Counted from the stretch's first letter, positions 55,646 through 64,000 are shown. The stretch is 64,000 nt of DNA from an uncultured Eubacteriales bacterium (GCA_949001935.1 CARJLX010000001.1:186001-250000); one strand, 5' to 3'. A program made the numbers and translations. Notes: generated by a model from the letters alone, not told the origin.

Positions 55646-56377
55646 ATGAAAAGAATTCATATAGGCGTTATTAATTTTAGAAAATATTGGTCAAACATTG
55701 CAATTTTTGCAATGATTTTGGTTGTCGGCTTAGTGGCTTTTGTAGGAAGCATTGGACTTCCTGCCTCTAGTGCAGTGAGTGGTGTTTATTATAACGGTGA
55801 TCGAAGTTCAAAAAATATTTCTCTTATGATAAATGTTTATTGGGGGACTGAGTATTTAGATAATATGCTTGCTACTTTAAAGGAAAAGGATGTTAAAACC
55901 ACCTTTTTTGTAGGCGGAACTTGGGCAGTTTTAAACGAGGAATATTTAAAGAAAATACAAGAAGATGGTCATGAAATCGCTAATCATGGTTATCATCATA
56001 AAGATCATGATAAAATAAGTGAGCAAGAAAATTTTAATGAAATTTCCAACACTCATAAAATAATTAAAGAGCTTATAGATGTTGATATGACACTTTTTGC
56101 TCCACCTAGTGGTGCTTATAATAAAGTGACAGTTGAGGCTGCTCAAAATCTAGGTTATAAAACTATCATGTGGACTCGTGACACAATTGATTGGCGTGAT
56201 CATAATACTCAATTGATTTATCAAAGGGCTATCAAAAATGCAAATGGTGGTGATTTAATTTTGATGCATCCAACTCAAAATACTATGGAGGCTTTGCCAC
56301 AAATTATAGATTGGTTTCAATCAAATGGCTATAATTTAGTTCCTGTTTCAACAAATATTGGGGGACTTTCGGATTAG
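55646..56377 (+). CDS. Polysaccharide deacetylase-fold protein lacking the motif 1 Asp
   Basis: A 243-residue membrane-anchored NodB-fold protein: one N-terminal helix (IAIFAMILVVGLVAFVGSI), then the barrel. Motif 1 reads LMINVYWGTE, with Asn where the catalytic base Asp stands. Motif 2 keeps both metal histidines (NHGYHHKDHDK), motif 3 is APPSGAYN and then TIDWRDHN and LMHPTQNTMEALPQI. I recall Bacillota relatives with the same NVYWG motif, so this may be a subfamily trait. A TATATT ends five bases before the ATG with no ribosome site. Confidence 0.82.
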   Translation: MKRIHIGVINFRKYWSNIAIFAMILVVGLVAFVGSIGLPASSAVSGVYYNGDRSSKNISLMINVYWGTEYLDNMLATLKEKDVKTTFFVGGTWAVLNEEYLKKIQEDGHEIANHGYHHKDHDKISEQENFNEISNTHKIIKELIDVDMTLFAPPSGAYNKVTVEAAQNLGYKTIMWTRDTIDWRDHNTQLIYQRAIKNANGGDLILMHPTQNTMEALPQIIDWFQSNGYNLVPVSTNIGGLSD

Positions 56378-56476
56378 TTTTTGGTGTAAAATTATATTTT
56401 GTTAATGTTTTATTCAAGAAATCTTCTAAAATTACAAAATAGACCAAAAATTGCTATTAAATTCCTTTGAATTGTC

Positions 56477-56515
56477 AAAAATATCTCAAGTTTGTTTTGA
56501 GATATTTTGTTTTTT
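56477..56515 (+). terminator. Terminator upstream of ftsK, overlapping its promoter
   Basis: Arms AAAATATCTCAA and TTGAGATATTTT around a short loop, followed by GTTTTTT. Confidence 0.82.
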
Positions 56516-56525
56516 ATGCTATAAT
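56497..56525 (+). promoter_or_regulatory. Promoter of the ftsK operon
   Basis: TTGAGA (56497-56502), 17-base spacer and TATAAT (56520-56525) with an extended TGC. The -35 box is part of the downstream arm of the terminator hairpin. Confidence 0.85.
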
Positions 56526-56555
56526 TTATAAAAAGATTTATTTAGTGGGAGTAAT

Positions 56556-59534
56556 ATGGCTATATTTCAAGTTTCTAAAAAAAATAAGAAAGAAAAAAAC
56601 ACCGCCAATGCTAAAAAAATTACTGGTGCAACTATGCTTGGTGTTGCCTCTGTTTTGTTCCTTTTTTCTGTAACGAGTTTATGGCCTTGGGCTCAAGGTG
56701 TTATTTTAGGCATTTTTGGGGTATTTATCTATCCTCTTTGTATACTTTCTATGATTGTTGGGCTTGCTTTACTAAATAATCGTAGATATGTTATGAGTAA
56801 ACGTTATGCTGTTTTTCTTTCTTTAAGCATAATCTTTTTGCTTGCAATAATTCAACTAATAATCGTTGGAAACAAGTTTAATGTAGAAGGTGTGCAATAT
56901 TCTTATGGGCAATATCTTGCTTTAAATTTTACCCAAAAATGGACAGCTGGCGGAATTATTATTGGTCTTTTGACTACTTCGCTTTTAATTCCTCTCAATT
57001 TGGCTGGCACATATGTTATTTTATGTCTTGCACTTTTAATTTCTTGTGCTTTCTTTGCCGAGGCTTTGATAAGTTATCGCAAAAATGCAAATGTTAATGC
57101 ACCTGTAAAAATTCAAATTAAAGAGAATAAAAAGAAAAATATTGATGTGGCAAGGCAAGAAGCAATTAAGCCTAAGGAAGAAATCAATATTGTTATGAAT
57201 GGTGAAATTCAAGAAGAACTTGATCGTGAGAAGAATGCCAAAGCCATGGCAGGCTTAACTCGAACTATGACAACAGACAATAATTTTTTTGGAGCTTATA
57301 ATAGTAAGCCAGAGCCGAAACAAAAAGGGGGTATTCCTGAAGGGAAAAGTGTTAAGGAATATCTTCTTGAACCCCCAACTGTTGATATGGAAGAGTTTTT
57401 TGCAAGGCAACAAAAGTTTACTCGTACTCATGCCAAAACTCAACCTCAAACAATTGACATGGGAGAGGCTAAGTCAAAAATAGATAATAATATAAATTCA
57501 TTGAAGGAAAATGATTATATAAAACCAACTCAGCATGTTTACGAAGCCCAGTATGATTTCTCACAAGAACAAGCACCAATAAAGCGTGGAAATCTTCCAG
57601 AAATTAAGCCTGAAGAGTTATTGTCTGAAGCTGATAACATAATTTTTAATGCTACTAGAGAGGAACTTGCTGATCTTGGCGAAGATATTTCCTTTGCTAA
57701 AAATGATGATGACGATTTTATTATTAGACGAGATAGCAATATCACAGCAAGAGAAGAAGATATGCACAAGTCTACAAATGACGAGATAAACACTTCATTC
57801 ACTTCACGAAGTGATGGTTATTTACGCGATACTACAGGTTATTCGCGTGTTAGTGAAAGTGAGAATTTGGCTAGGGAGCGTAATTTAGAAAACCTAACTT
57901 CTTTAACAGATCGTAGTGGAAGAGATAATTTAGCTAGAGGCTTAGACAGGCGTGAAGGCAATTTAACTAGAGATAATGATATGTCTAGACGGGGAGGACT
58001 TGAAAATAACGATCGTTCTCGCAGGTTTGATGTGTCACAAAATAAACCGCAAGAAAAGGAAGTTAGATTTAAGCCTTATAAGTATTCAAAACCTTCTATT
58101 GATTTAATAACAACAGCATCTGACGACCTTTCTTTATTGAATGGTGAAGTTCCTGCAAAGCGTGTAGCTCTTGAAAATGCTCTTGAAAAATTTGGTGTTC
58201 CAGCAAAAGTTGTTAGTGTTGTTATTGGACCAACTGTAACTCGTTATGAAATTGCTATGCCAGAGGGTATAAGCGTTAAGAAAATCCTCTCTCTTGATGC
58301 AGATATAGCTTATGCTCTTTCAGCTCGTGGGCAAATAAGAATTGAAGCACCTGTGCCAGGTCGCAGTATTGTAGGTATTGAAGTGCCAAACGATAAGGTT
58401 GCAAAAGTTTCTATTAAGGATGTGTTGATGAGTAAGGAATTTACTATGTCACCATCTCCACTCGCTTTTTCTCTTGGTAAAGATATCACAGGTACCGTTA
58501 GAGTTTGTAACCTAGCCAAAATGCCTCACTTACTTGTTGCAGGTACAACTGGTTCGGGTAAGAGTGTGTGCTTGAATGCTATAATTGTTAGTATTTTGTA
58601 CAAAGCTTCTCCGGATGATGTTAAATTTATTATGATTGACCCTAAACAAGTTGAACTTTCTATGTATGAGGGGCTTCCTCATATGGTTGTTCCAAAGGTT
58701 ATTACTGATGCGACTAAGGCTGTTAATGCTCTTCAGTGGGCTGTTGATGAAATGGAGCGAAGATTTAATCTTATCAGTGAGGCAAGAGTTCGTAATATCG
58801 ATGAGTATAATAAGACAGAAGATGTTGTTAGTGGAAAGAAAAAGAAGATACCTTTCCTAGTTATAATTTTTGATGAGTTTGCCGACTTTATGCTTGTTGC
58901 TAAGAATGAGATTGAAGATAAAATTATGCGACTTGCACAAAAGGCGAGAGCTGCAGGTATTCACTTAATTTTGGCAACACAACGTCCTTCAACCGATGTT
59001 GTGACTGGAACTATTAAAGCCAACTTCCCAGCTCGTATAGCCTTTAAGGTGGCAAGTAGGGTAGATGGTGAAGTTATTATGGGTTCTCCTGGTGCTGAAA
59101 AACTTCTTGGCTATGGTGATATGCTTTATAAACCTTCTGATTCTGCTCCTGCCAGAATTCAAGGCTGCTTTATTGATACTCCAGAGACTAAAGATGTCGT
59201 TAATTTTATTATTGAGAATAACGAAGAAACCTATGATGAAGAGGCATTTAATGCAATTAATAATCCAGGCAAACCTTCTGGTAATGGCAGTGGAGATGAT
59301 AATTCGGGGATGGATCCACTTCTTCCTCAAGCACTTAAGATTTGTATTGATGTTGGTGTAGCTTCTACAACAATGGTTCAAAGAAAACTTTCAATTGGCT
59401 ATCCTCGTGCTGCAAGAATTATTGACCAAATGGAGGAGCGAGGTTATATTTCTTCGGCAGAAGGCTCTAAACAGCGTACAGTTTATACAAGTATAGAAGA
59501 GTTCTATGAGATTTTTGGAGATACTTATGAATAA
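56556..59534 (+). CDS. ftsK: DNA translocase FtsK/SpoIIIE
   Basis: A 992-residue hexameric DNA pump that clears chromosomes from the septum. N-terminal membrane part: about four helices within residues 25-175. A long polar linker (about 180-505) is rich in Arg, Asp and Asn. The motor has alpha and beta domains with Walker A AGTTGSGKSVCLNAI, Walker B VIIFDEFADFML and ATQRPSTDVVTGTIKANFPA. The C-terminal gamma winged helix (920-983) includes ASTTMVQRKLSIGYPRAARI. Ribosome site GTGGGAG. It overlaps rimO by eight bases. The same gamma domain recurs in the pgsA product two genes downstream. Confidence 0.96.
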   Translation: MAIFQVSKKNKKEKNTANAKKITGATMLGVASVLFLFSVTSLWPWAQGVILGIFGVFIYPLCILSMIVGLALLNNRRYVMSKRYAVFLSLSIIFLLAIIQLIIVGNKFNVEGVQYSYGQYLALNFTQKWTAGGIIIGLLTTSLLIPLNLAGTYVILCLALLISCAFFAEALISYRKNANVNAPVKIQIKENKKKNIDVARQEAIKPKEEINIVMNGEIQEELDREKNAKAMAGLTRTMTTDNNFFGAYNSKPEPKQKGGIPEGKSVKEYLLEPPTVDMEEFFARQQKFTRTHAKTQPQTIDMGEAKSKIDNNINSLKENDYIKPTQHVYEAQYDFSQEQAPIKRGNLPEIKPEELLSEADNIIFNATREELADLGEDISFAKNDDDDFIIRRDSNITAREEDMHKSTNDEINTSFTSRSDGYLRDTTGYSRVSESENLARERNLENLTSLTDRSGRDNLARGLDRREGNLTRDNDMSRRGGLENNDRSRRFDVSQNKPQEKEVRFKPYKYSKPSIDLITTASDDLSLLNGEVPAKRVALENALEKFGVPAKVVSVVIGPTVTRYEIAMPEGISVKKILSLDADIAYALSARGQIRIEAPVPGRSIVGIEVPNDKVAKVSIKDVLMSKEFTMSPSPLAFSLGKDITGTVRVCNLAKMPHLLVAGTTGSGKSVCLNAIIVSILYKASPDDVKFIMIDPKQVELSMYEGLPHMVVPKVITDATKAVNALQWAVDEMERRFNLISEARVRNIDEYNKTEDVVSGKKKKIPFLVIIFDEFADFMLVAKNEIEDKIMRLAQKARAAGIHLILATQRPSTDVVTGTIKANFPARIAFKVASRVDGEVIMGSPGAEKLLGYGDMLYKPSDSAPARIQGCFIDTPETKDVVNFIIENNEETYDEEAFNAINNPGKPSGNGSGDDNSGMDPLLPQALKICIDVGVASTTMVQRKLSIGYPRAARIIDQMEERGYISSAEGSKQRTVYTSIEEFYEIFGDTYE

Positions 59535-60846
59535 GCAAGAATTGTTAAACAAAAGAATCTCAGCCATTTCGCTTGGTTGTGATAAAAATAAAGTCGACCT
59601 AGAAAAAATGCTAGGTCGACTTCAAGCATATGGTTTTCAAATAACAGGCGAGGCGACAGGCGCTGATATAGTTATTGTGAATACTTGTGCCTTTATTGAA
59701 CCTGCAAAACAAGAAGCTATTTCAACGATATTTGAAATGATAGACCTTAAAAATAAAGGTGTTATTGAAAAAGTTATTGTTTCAGGATGTCTTCCTCAAA
59801 GATATTTAAATGAAATTAAAGACCAAATTCCTGAGGTAGACAAATTTATACTTCTCCGTGAAAATGACGATATCTGTCAAGTGATTGAAGGGCTTTATGA
59901 TGTTAAACAATCAAAAGCTAATGATAAATTTCAACGCGTTATAACAAGTTCTCCAAGCTTTGCTTATCTTAAAATTGCTGATGGTTGCAATAATGTTTGT
60001 GCTTTTTGTGCTATCCCAAGAATTCGCGGAAGATATAAAAGTACACCAATAGAAGAACTTGTTGAAGAGGCTAAAAATCTTGTTTCTCGTGGGGTAAAGG
60101 AGATAATTTTAGTAGCGCAAGATATAACTCGTTATGGTGAGGATTTATATAATAAAAATTGTTTGATTGAACTTTGCAATATGTTATGTAAAATAAAAGG
60201 GTTGGAGTGGATTAGACTTCATTACACTTATCCAGAGAAGGTGGATAAAACACTTTTAGATTACATATCTACTAATCCAAAAATTTGCAATTATATCGAC
60301 ATTCCTCTTCAACATATAGATAACGATATTTTGAAGAGTATGAGGCGTAAGATTGATGAAGAGGGAACTCGAAATTTAATAGATTTATTACATCAATATC
60401 CTTCTATTAAAGTTCGTTCTACCTTTATTGTTGGCTACCCGAACGAGGGTGGAAGAGAATTTAAAAAATTACTCGATTTCTTGAAAGAGGCTAGTCTTGA
60501 TTATGTAGGGTTCTTTCCTTATTATCAAGAAGAAGGCACTGCAAGTTTCTACATGAAAGGACATAATAAAAAATTCATTAAGCAGAAGCGTTTAAAGAAG
60601 GCTCGAAAGGTTCAAAATGCTATTGCGGAAGGTAAAGCATTTACCGAACTTGGACAAACTATTAAAGTTCTTGTTGATTTTTTTGACGAAAGCACTGGTG
60701 AATTTGTAGGGCATAGCGAATATCTTTCTCCAACAGTTGACTTTGATGTTCGTTTTGTGGATAATGGAAATATAAATATTTCAACTTTTGTTAATGTTAA
60801 GATTTATGATTTTGACGGAAAGAGTTTTAAAGGAGAGGTTGTATGA
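59527..60846 (+). CDS. rimO: Ribosomal protein uS12 methylthiotransferase RimO
   Basis: RimO is a radical SAM enzyme that adds a methylthio group to an Asp of uS12. The UPF0004 domain (ISLGCDKNKVDLEKMLGRL, VNTCAFIEPAKQEAI, SGCLPQRY) carries three cysteines for the auxiliary cluster; the SAM motif CNNVCAFCAIPRIRG follows, then IDIPLQHIDNDILKSMRR and a C-terminal TRAM domain. The LGCDKN opening and the RRKID stretch separate it from MiaB. At 439 residues it is full length. It overlaps ftsK by eight bases and pgsA by four. Confidence 0.95.
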   Translation: MNKQELLNKRISAISLGCDKNKVDLEKMLGRLQAYGFQITGEATGADIVIVNTCAFIEPAKQEAISTIFEMIDLKNKGVIEKVIVSGCLPQRYLNEIKDQIPEVDKFILLRENDDICQVIEGLYDVKQSKANDKFQRVITSSPSFAYLKIADGCNNVCAFCAIPRIRGRYKSTPIEELVEEAKNLVSRGVKEIILVAQDITRYGEDLYNKNCLIELCNMLCKIKGLEWIRLHYTYPEKVDKTLLDYISTNPKICNYIDIPLQHIDNDILKSMRRKIDEEGTRNLIDLLHQYPSIKVRSTFIVGYPNEGGREFKKLLDFLKEASLDYVGFFPYYQEEGTASFYMKGHNKKFIKQKRLKKARKVQNAIAEGKAFTELGQTIKVLVDFFDESTGEFVGHSEYLSPTVDFDVRFVDNGNINISTFVNVKIYDFDGKSFKGEVV

Positions 60847-61940
60847 ATACACCAAATAAAATAACATTAGTAAGGATTTGTTTAATTCCTTTTATTGTGT
60901 TTTTCTATCTTGCAAATTTTATTCCTTGGGGACAATTTATAGCAGGCACTATTTTTGTTGTTGCTTGTTTTACAGATTTTTTTGATGGTTATCTTGCAAG
61001 AAAAAATAATCAAGTGACAACTTTAGGGAAATTTTTAGATACAATTGCAGATAAAATTCTCATAATGACAGCACTTTTATTAATTATTGCAACTCCAATT
61101 GCAAATGTTAATGGGGTGGCTCAAGGCATTATTCGCCCAGAATGGTTTGGAATAGTTTGTGCTATTTTAATTTTAATGCGTGAATTCGCTGTTTCTGCAC
61201 TTCGTCAAGTTGCAGCAAGTAAAGGCGTTGTTCTTGCCGCAGAAAAATCTGGCAAGGTTAAAGCCGTTTTCCAATTTATCACACTTGCTTTATATTTCTT
61301 CTATGCATTTTTTGTAGTTGAGTTTTATAATGGTGAACTGGCTGTTCATAAAACTGCAAATTCAGTGATGGCTATTATTTTACTAGTTTTACTTGCTATT
61401 ACTACTATTTTAACCATATCTTCTGGCATTGGATATTTATATAAAAATAAGCAAGCTTTTGTTGACCCTAGAAAGGTTGAAGAAAAATCAAATGAAAACA
61501 TGGTTTTATTTGTTGAAACTGCTCAAGAAGAAAAGAAAGAAGATAATAATGTAGAAACTGAAAATGTTGAAACTATTAAATCAACTCCAAAAAGACCTTC
61601 ACAATCTAAAACTACTACTAAAAAGAAACCTGCCAAAAAGAAGAGTTATCCAACAGCAGTTAAACCAAAAATAGATTTGGCTAATAGAGAATTTCAATCT
61701 GATAATAATGGCAGAGAATATGATGCACTTATTCCACAGGCTCTTGATATGTTCTGGGAAAAAGGTTGGGCTTCAACAACAATGCTTCAAAAACATTTAG
61801 GCGTTGGTTATCCAAGAGCTTCAAAAATTATTGATCAAATGGAAGAACTTGGTTATATCTCATCAAATCAAGGAGCCAAAACAAGAACTGTTTTGATTTC
61901 TAAAGAAGAATTTGAAAAAAACGGCAAGCTTTTTAAATAA
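60843..61940 (+). CDS. pgsA: PgsA phosphatidylglycerophosphate synthase fused to an FtsK gamma-type winged helix
   Basis: The N-terminal 200 residues are a complete PgsA: a CDP-alcohol phosphotransferase with the motif D48-G49, A52-R53, G62, D66, D70 (seen as DGYLARK and GKFLDTIAD) and about five to six membrane helices. Usual PgsA ends near residue 190. Here a polar linker (204-290, with an acidic half and the basic KKPAKKK) leads to residues 294-357, which match the FtsK gamma domain encoded upstream at 40 of 64 positions: IPQAL, ASTTM, GYPRA, IIDQMEE, GYISS. The frame is open throughout and overlaps rimO as ATGA, so the fusion is not an artefact of gene calling. It predicts a membrane-tethered DNA-binding module. 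Confidence 0.93.
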   Translation: MNTPNKITLVRICLIPFIVFFYLANFIPWGQFIAGTIFVVACFTDFFDGYLARKNNQVTTLGKFLDTIADKILIMTALLLIIATPIANVNGVAQGIIRPEWFGIVCAILILMREFAVSALRQVAASKGVVLAAEKSGKVKAVFQFITLALYFFYAFFVVEFYNGELAVHKTANSVMAIILLVLLAITTILTISSGIGYLYKNKQAFVDPRKVEEKSNENMVLFVETAQEEKKEDNNVETENVETIKSTPKRPSQSKTTTKKKPAKKKSYPTAVKPKIDLANREFQSDNNGREYDALIPQALDMFWEKGWASTTMLQKHLGVGYPRASKIIDQMEELGYISSNQGAKTRTVLISKEEFEKNGKLFK

Positions 61941-61965
61941 AATATTACAAATTTAAAGAGGAAAT

Positions 61966-62970
61966 ATGGAATATAAAATTTATATTTTTAATAATGATAA
62001 ACTTCAAGATATTGATTTTGATTTTCTTGGCTTACAAAATATTTTGGCTAGTTATAACGCAGATATTTCTGTTTTTACACTACAAAAATTTGATAAGTCT
62101 TTAGTTAGTGAAATTATAAAAGAGGGTGGCAATCTTATCTTATTTTTTAGAAATCAAGATATAGATGATGTTATTTGCGATAATATCAAAATTTTGGGAA
62201 ATAACAAGCATATTATTGATGACCAAATTGCATTATTTAATAATGATGATAAAAAAATTGTTTTTGTACCTTATGATCTTAATTGGAAGGTCTTGTTGGG
62301 TAAAATTAACTTTAATCCAAAAAGAGGTAATAAAACATGCACATTTAAATTGTTTAGTGTTTCCAAAAAGCGTGTTGAAGAAATTCTCAGTGGATTAAAA
62401 AATGAAATTGATTCACTTGAATATAGTGTTCTTAGTCGCAGGCTTCTTGTGGATGTGTACATATCTTATAATGGAACTGACGACCTTATTGATGATAATC
62501 AAGTGAAAATTGCAACTGCATTTAGAGATTTTATTTATAGTGAAAATAGTTTGGGGCTTTCTAGAAGTATTAGGCAGATAGTTAATTTGAAAGGTATTAA
62601 ACTTGCTATTTGCGAGGGTATAACTGGGGGGTCTATTCTTAAAGAAATTTGTAGTAATATTTGTATAAAAGAGTTGTTAGCCGAAGGAAGGGTGGAATAT
62701 TTAAAGGGTGATATTACGGCTGACGAGGTTTACAAACAAACTTTAACATTATTTGATGATAAAGATAATCAAGATATCTTTGCAATAAATGTGCAAGGTA
62801 AGTTTGAAGAAGATGGTATAACTTGTATATACGCTATGGGCAATAAAAACTCGATAGATGTTTATAAAAATACCTTTAAAGTAAGAAAGGAAGAGGCAGT
62901 TGAATATGCTGTTGAAGCAATTTTATTTAACATTGTTAAAAAATTACGCCAAAATAATTTGTCTTTTTAA
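61966..62970 (+). CDS. CinA-like protein with degenerate active sites
   Basis: A 334-residue protein in the position of cinA, between pgsA and recA. The C-terminal part matches the CinA/PncC fold: IRQIVNLKGIKLAICEGITGG corresponds to the AESCTGG motif, but the Ser and Cys are replaced (EGITGG), so NMN-deamidase chemistry looks lost. The N-terminal half has weak alternation like the molybdopterin-binding domain (GNLILFFRNQD, IDDQIALFNNDDKKIVFVPY) but lacks its glycine-rich signature. It is shorter than usual CinA (about 410). Ribosome site AGAGG. Context carries much of the call. Confidence 0.72.
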   Translation: MEYKIYIFNNDKLQDIDFDFLGLQNILASYNADISVFTLQKFDKSLVSEIIKEGGNLILFFRNQDIDDVICDNIKILGNNKHIIDDQIALFNNDDKKIVFVPYDLNWKVLLGKINFNPKRGNKTCTFKLFSVSKKRVEEILSGLKNEIDSLEYSVLSRRLLVDVYISYNGTDDLIDDNQVKIATAFRDFIYSENSLGLSRSIRQIVNLKGIKLAICEGITGGSILKEICSNICIKELLAEGRVEYLKGDITADEVYKQTLTLFDDKDNQDIFAINVQGKFEEDGITCIYAMGNKNSIDVYKNTFKVRKEEAVEYAVEAILFNIVKKLRQNNLSF

Positions 62971-62987
62971 TTGATTTTTGGTAAACT
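62959..62987 (+). promoter_or_regulatory. Promoter of recA
   Basis: TTGTCT (62959-62964), 17-base spacer and TAAACT (62982-62987) with an extended TGG, overlapping the end of the cinA-like gene. No LexA-type palindrome is seen around it. Confidence 0.65.
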
Positions 62988-63013
62988 ATTTTAGAAAGGA
63001 TATAGGTGAATTT

Positions 63014-64000
63014 ATGGATAAGAAAGATTTGAAAAAAGACGCATTAGAACAGGCGTTATTACAGATTGAAAAGGAATATGGCAAGGGTGCTATTATGAAA
63101 CTTGGTGATCAATCTCATCAAAAGATTGATGTGATTCCAACTGGATGTTTAACTTTGGATATGGCACTTGGAATAGGTGGTGTACCAAGAGGTAGAATTA
63201 TTGAGATTTATGGACCTGAATCATCAGGTAAAACAACAGTTTCTTTGCATATCGTTGCAGAAACACAAAAACTTGGTGGAACAGCTGCATTTATTGATGC
63301 AGAACATGCTCTTGATCCAAGTTATGCAGAGAAGTTGGGTGTTAATCTTCAAGAACTTTATATTTCTCAGCCTGATAATGGTGAACAGGCTTTGAATATC
63401 ACAGAAATGCTTGTTAAATCTGGTTCTATTGATATAGTAGTGGTTGACTCTGTAGCTGCTTTAACTCCAAAGGCAGAAATAGATGGAGAAATGGGTGATA
63501 ACCATGTTGGTCTTCAAGCAAGAATGATGAGTCAAGCACTTAGAAAGTTGACAGGAACGGTAAATAAAAGCAAAACAACTGTTATTTTTATCAATCAACT
63601 TCGTGAAAAGATTGGCGTTATGTTCGGTTCCCCAGAAACAACTACTGGTGGTAAAGCATTAAAATTCTATGCAAGTATTCGTCTTGATGTTAGAAAAACA
63701 GATACAATCAAAGATGGCGCTAACATTATTGGAAACAGAACTAAGGTTAAAGTTGTAAAAAATAAACTTGCACCTCCATTTAAAACTGCCGAGTTTGACA
63801 TTGTTTATGGAAAGGGAATAAGCCAAGTGGGTTGCCTTGTTGACCTTGCACTTAATGCTGGGATCATTGGCAAGTCTGGTTCATGGTTTTCTTACAATGA
63901 CGAAAAAGTTGCCCAAGGTAAGGAAAATGTTAAAACTTATCTTGAAAATAATCAAGACATTTACAATGAAATTATGGAAAAGGTTAAAGCTTCAACAGGA
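63014..64000 (+). CDS. recA: Recombinase RecA, 3' end outside window
   Basis: RecA forms filaments on single-stranded DNA for homologous recombination and the SOS response. The reading frame runs from ATG at 63014, after AGGTGAA, to the window edge (329 codons of a usual 340-350). Motifs: EKEYGKGAIMKLGD, Walker A GPESSGKTTVSL, DAEHALDPSYAEKLGV, VVDSVAALTPKAEIDGEMGD, loop L2 INQLREKIGVMFGSPETTTG and KTAEFDIVYGKGIS. It follows the cinA-like gene by 43 bases, the classical order, and has a promoter of its own. Confidence 0.98.
   Translation, partial: MDKKDLKKDALEQALLQIEKEYGKGAIMKLGDQSHQKIDVIPTGCLTLDMALGIGGVPRGRIIEIYGPESSGKTTVSLHIVAETQKLGGTAAFIDAEHALDPSYAEKLGVNLQELYISQPDNGEQALNITEMLVKSGSIDIVVVDSVAALTPKAEIDGEMGDNHVGLQARMMSQALRKLTGTVNKSKTTVIFINQLREKIGVMFGSPETTTGGKALKFYASIRLDVRKTDTIKDGANIIGNRTKVKVVKNKLAPPFKTAEFDIVYGKGISQVGCLVDLALNAGIIGKSGSWFSYNDEKVAQGKENVKTYLENNQDIYNEIMEKVKASTG

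Larger units (their letters stand above)
56378..56555. other. Gap between the deacetylase and ftsK
   Basis: A 178-base AT-rich gap. Its right half holds a terminator hairpin (56477-56515) whose second arm overlaps the ftsK -35 box. Nothing is seen in the left half. Confidence 0.6.

Noticed and set aside
62988..63013. LexA box before recA
   Set aside because: No GAAC-N4-GTTC or similar palindrome is present between the promoter and the start codon.
1..64000. CRISPR arrays, insertion sequences, prophage or integrase genes
   Set aside because: No regularly spaced repeats, transposase or integrase motifs were seen on either strand.

Overview
The window is AT-rich bacterial chromosome (roughly one third G+C by eye) with densely packed genes, Shine-Dalgarno sites of the AGGAGG type, TTGACA/TATAAT promoters, TGA used as a stop, and frequent hairpin-plus-T-run terminators, many placed so that they serve two converging genes. 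The gene set (ylxM-ffh, rpsP-khpA-rimM-trmD-rbgA, tsaE-tsaB, dnaG-rpoD-zinc ribbon, RNase J, DUF378, a PdaB-type deacetylase, ftsK-rimO-pgsA-cinA-recA) fits Bacillota, most likely an uncultured low-GC clostridial lineage. I cannot name the species. No tRNA, rRNA, CRISPR array, insertion sequence or prophage was seen, and no stretch of more than 300 bases lacks a gene.

Layout. 1-9.4 kb: translation and ribosome-assembly genes (lepA partial, hemW, ylxM-ffh, rpsP-khpA-rimM-trmD, rbgA, yraN), with a family of palindromic repeats in the gaps; rplS, normally next to trmD, is absent. 9.4-14.4 kb: NUDIX, lipoprotein, orphan ABC ATPase, an Asn-rich protein, a small protein coupled to a subtilisin-like protease, and an isolated murG. 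14.6-21.6 kb: a topoisomerase IV pair, a PAP2 phosphatase, tsaE-tsaB and an acidic zinc-ribbon protein. 21.7-30.6 kb: a large surface protein, a split TauE/SafE exporter, ferredoxin, a Ppx-like protein, a trypsin-like protease and an MreB-like protein. 30.9-38.5 kb: dnaG-rpoD-zinc ribbon, a frameshifted acyltransferase, class V aminotransferase/DUF3343 and membrane proteins. 38.8-49.8 kb: deacetylase plus a double OB-fold protein, groES-groEL, SDR, tadA, two CPBP proteins and rlmH. 50-56.4 kb: greA, RNase J, an O-methyltransferase, two more double OB-fold proteins and a second deacetylase. 56.5-64 kb: ftsK, rimO, pgsA, a cinA-like gene and recA, overlapping or tightly spaced.

The most unusual feature is the pgsA gene (60843-61940). 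Its phosphatidylglycerophosphate synthase domain is followed by a basic linker and a C-terminal winged-helix domain about 62 percent identical (40 of 64 positions, counted by eye) to the gamma domain at the end of the FtsK encoded about 1.3 kb upstream. In FtsK that domain reads DNA polarity sequences, so this organism appears to have a membrane phospholipid synthase carrying an FtsK-type DNA-binding module.

Other themes. Several proteins keep a family fold but lack key catalytic residues (ABC ATPase, Ppx-like, MreB-like, CinA-like, second deacetylase). Double OB-fold proteins lie beside polysaccharide deacetylases at two separate loci. Two G9 tracts occur in coding regions, one in an acyltransferase that also has an apparent one-base loss in an A-tract near its start. 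Several genes appear to be leaderless, with a -10 box ending 5-6 bases before the ATG.
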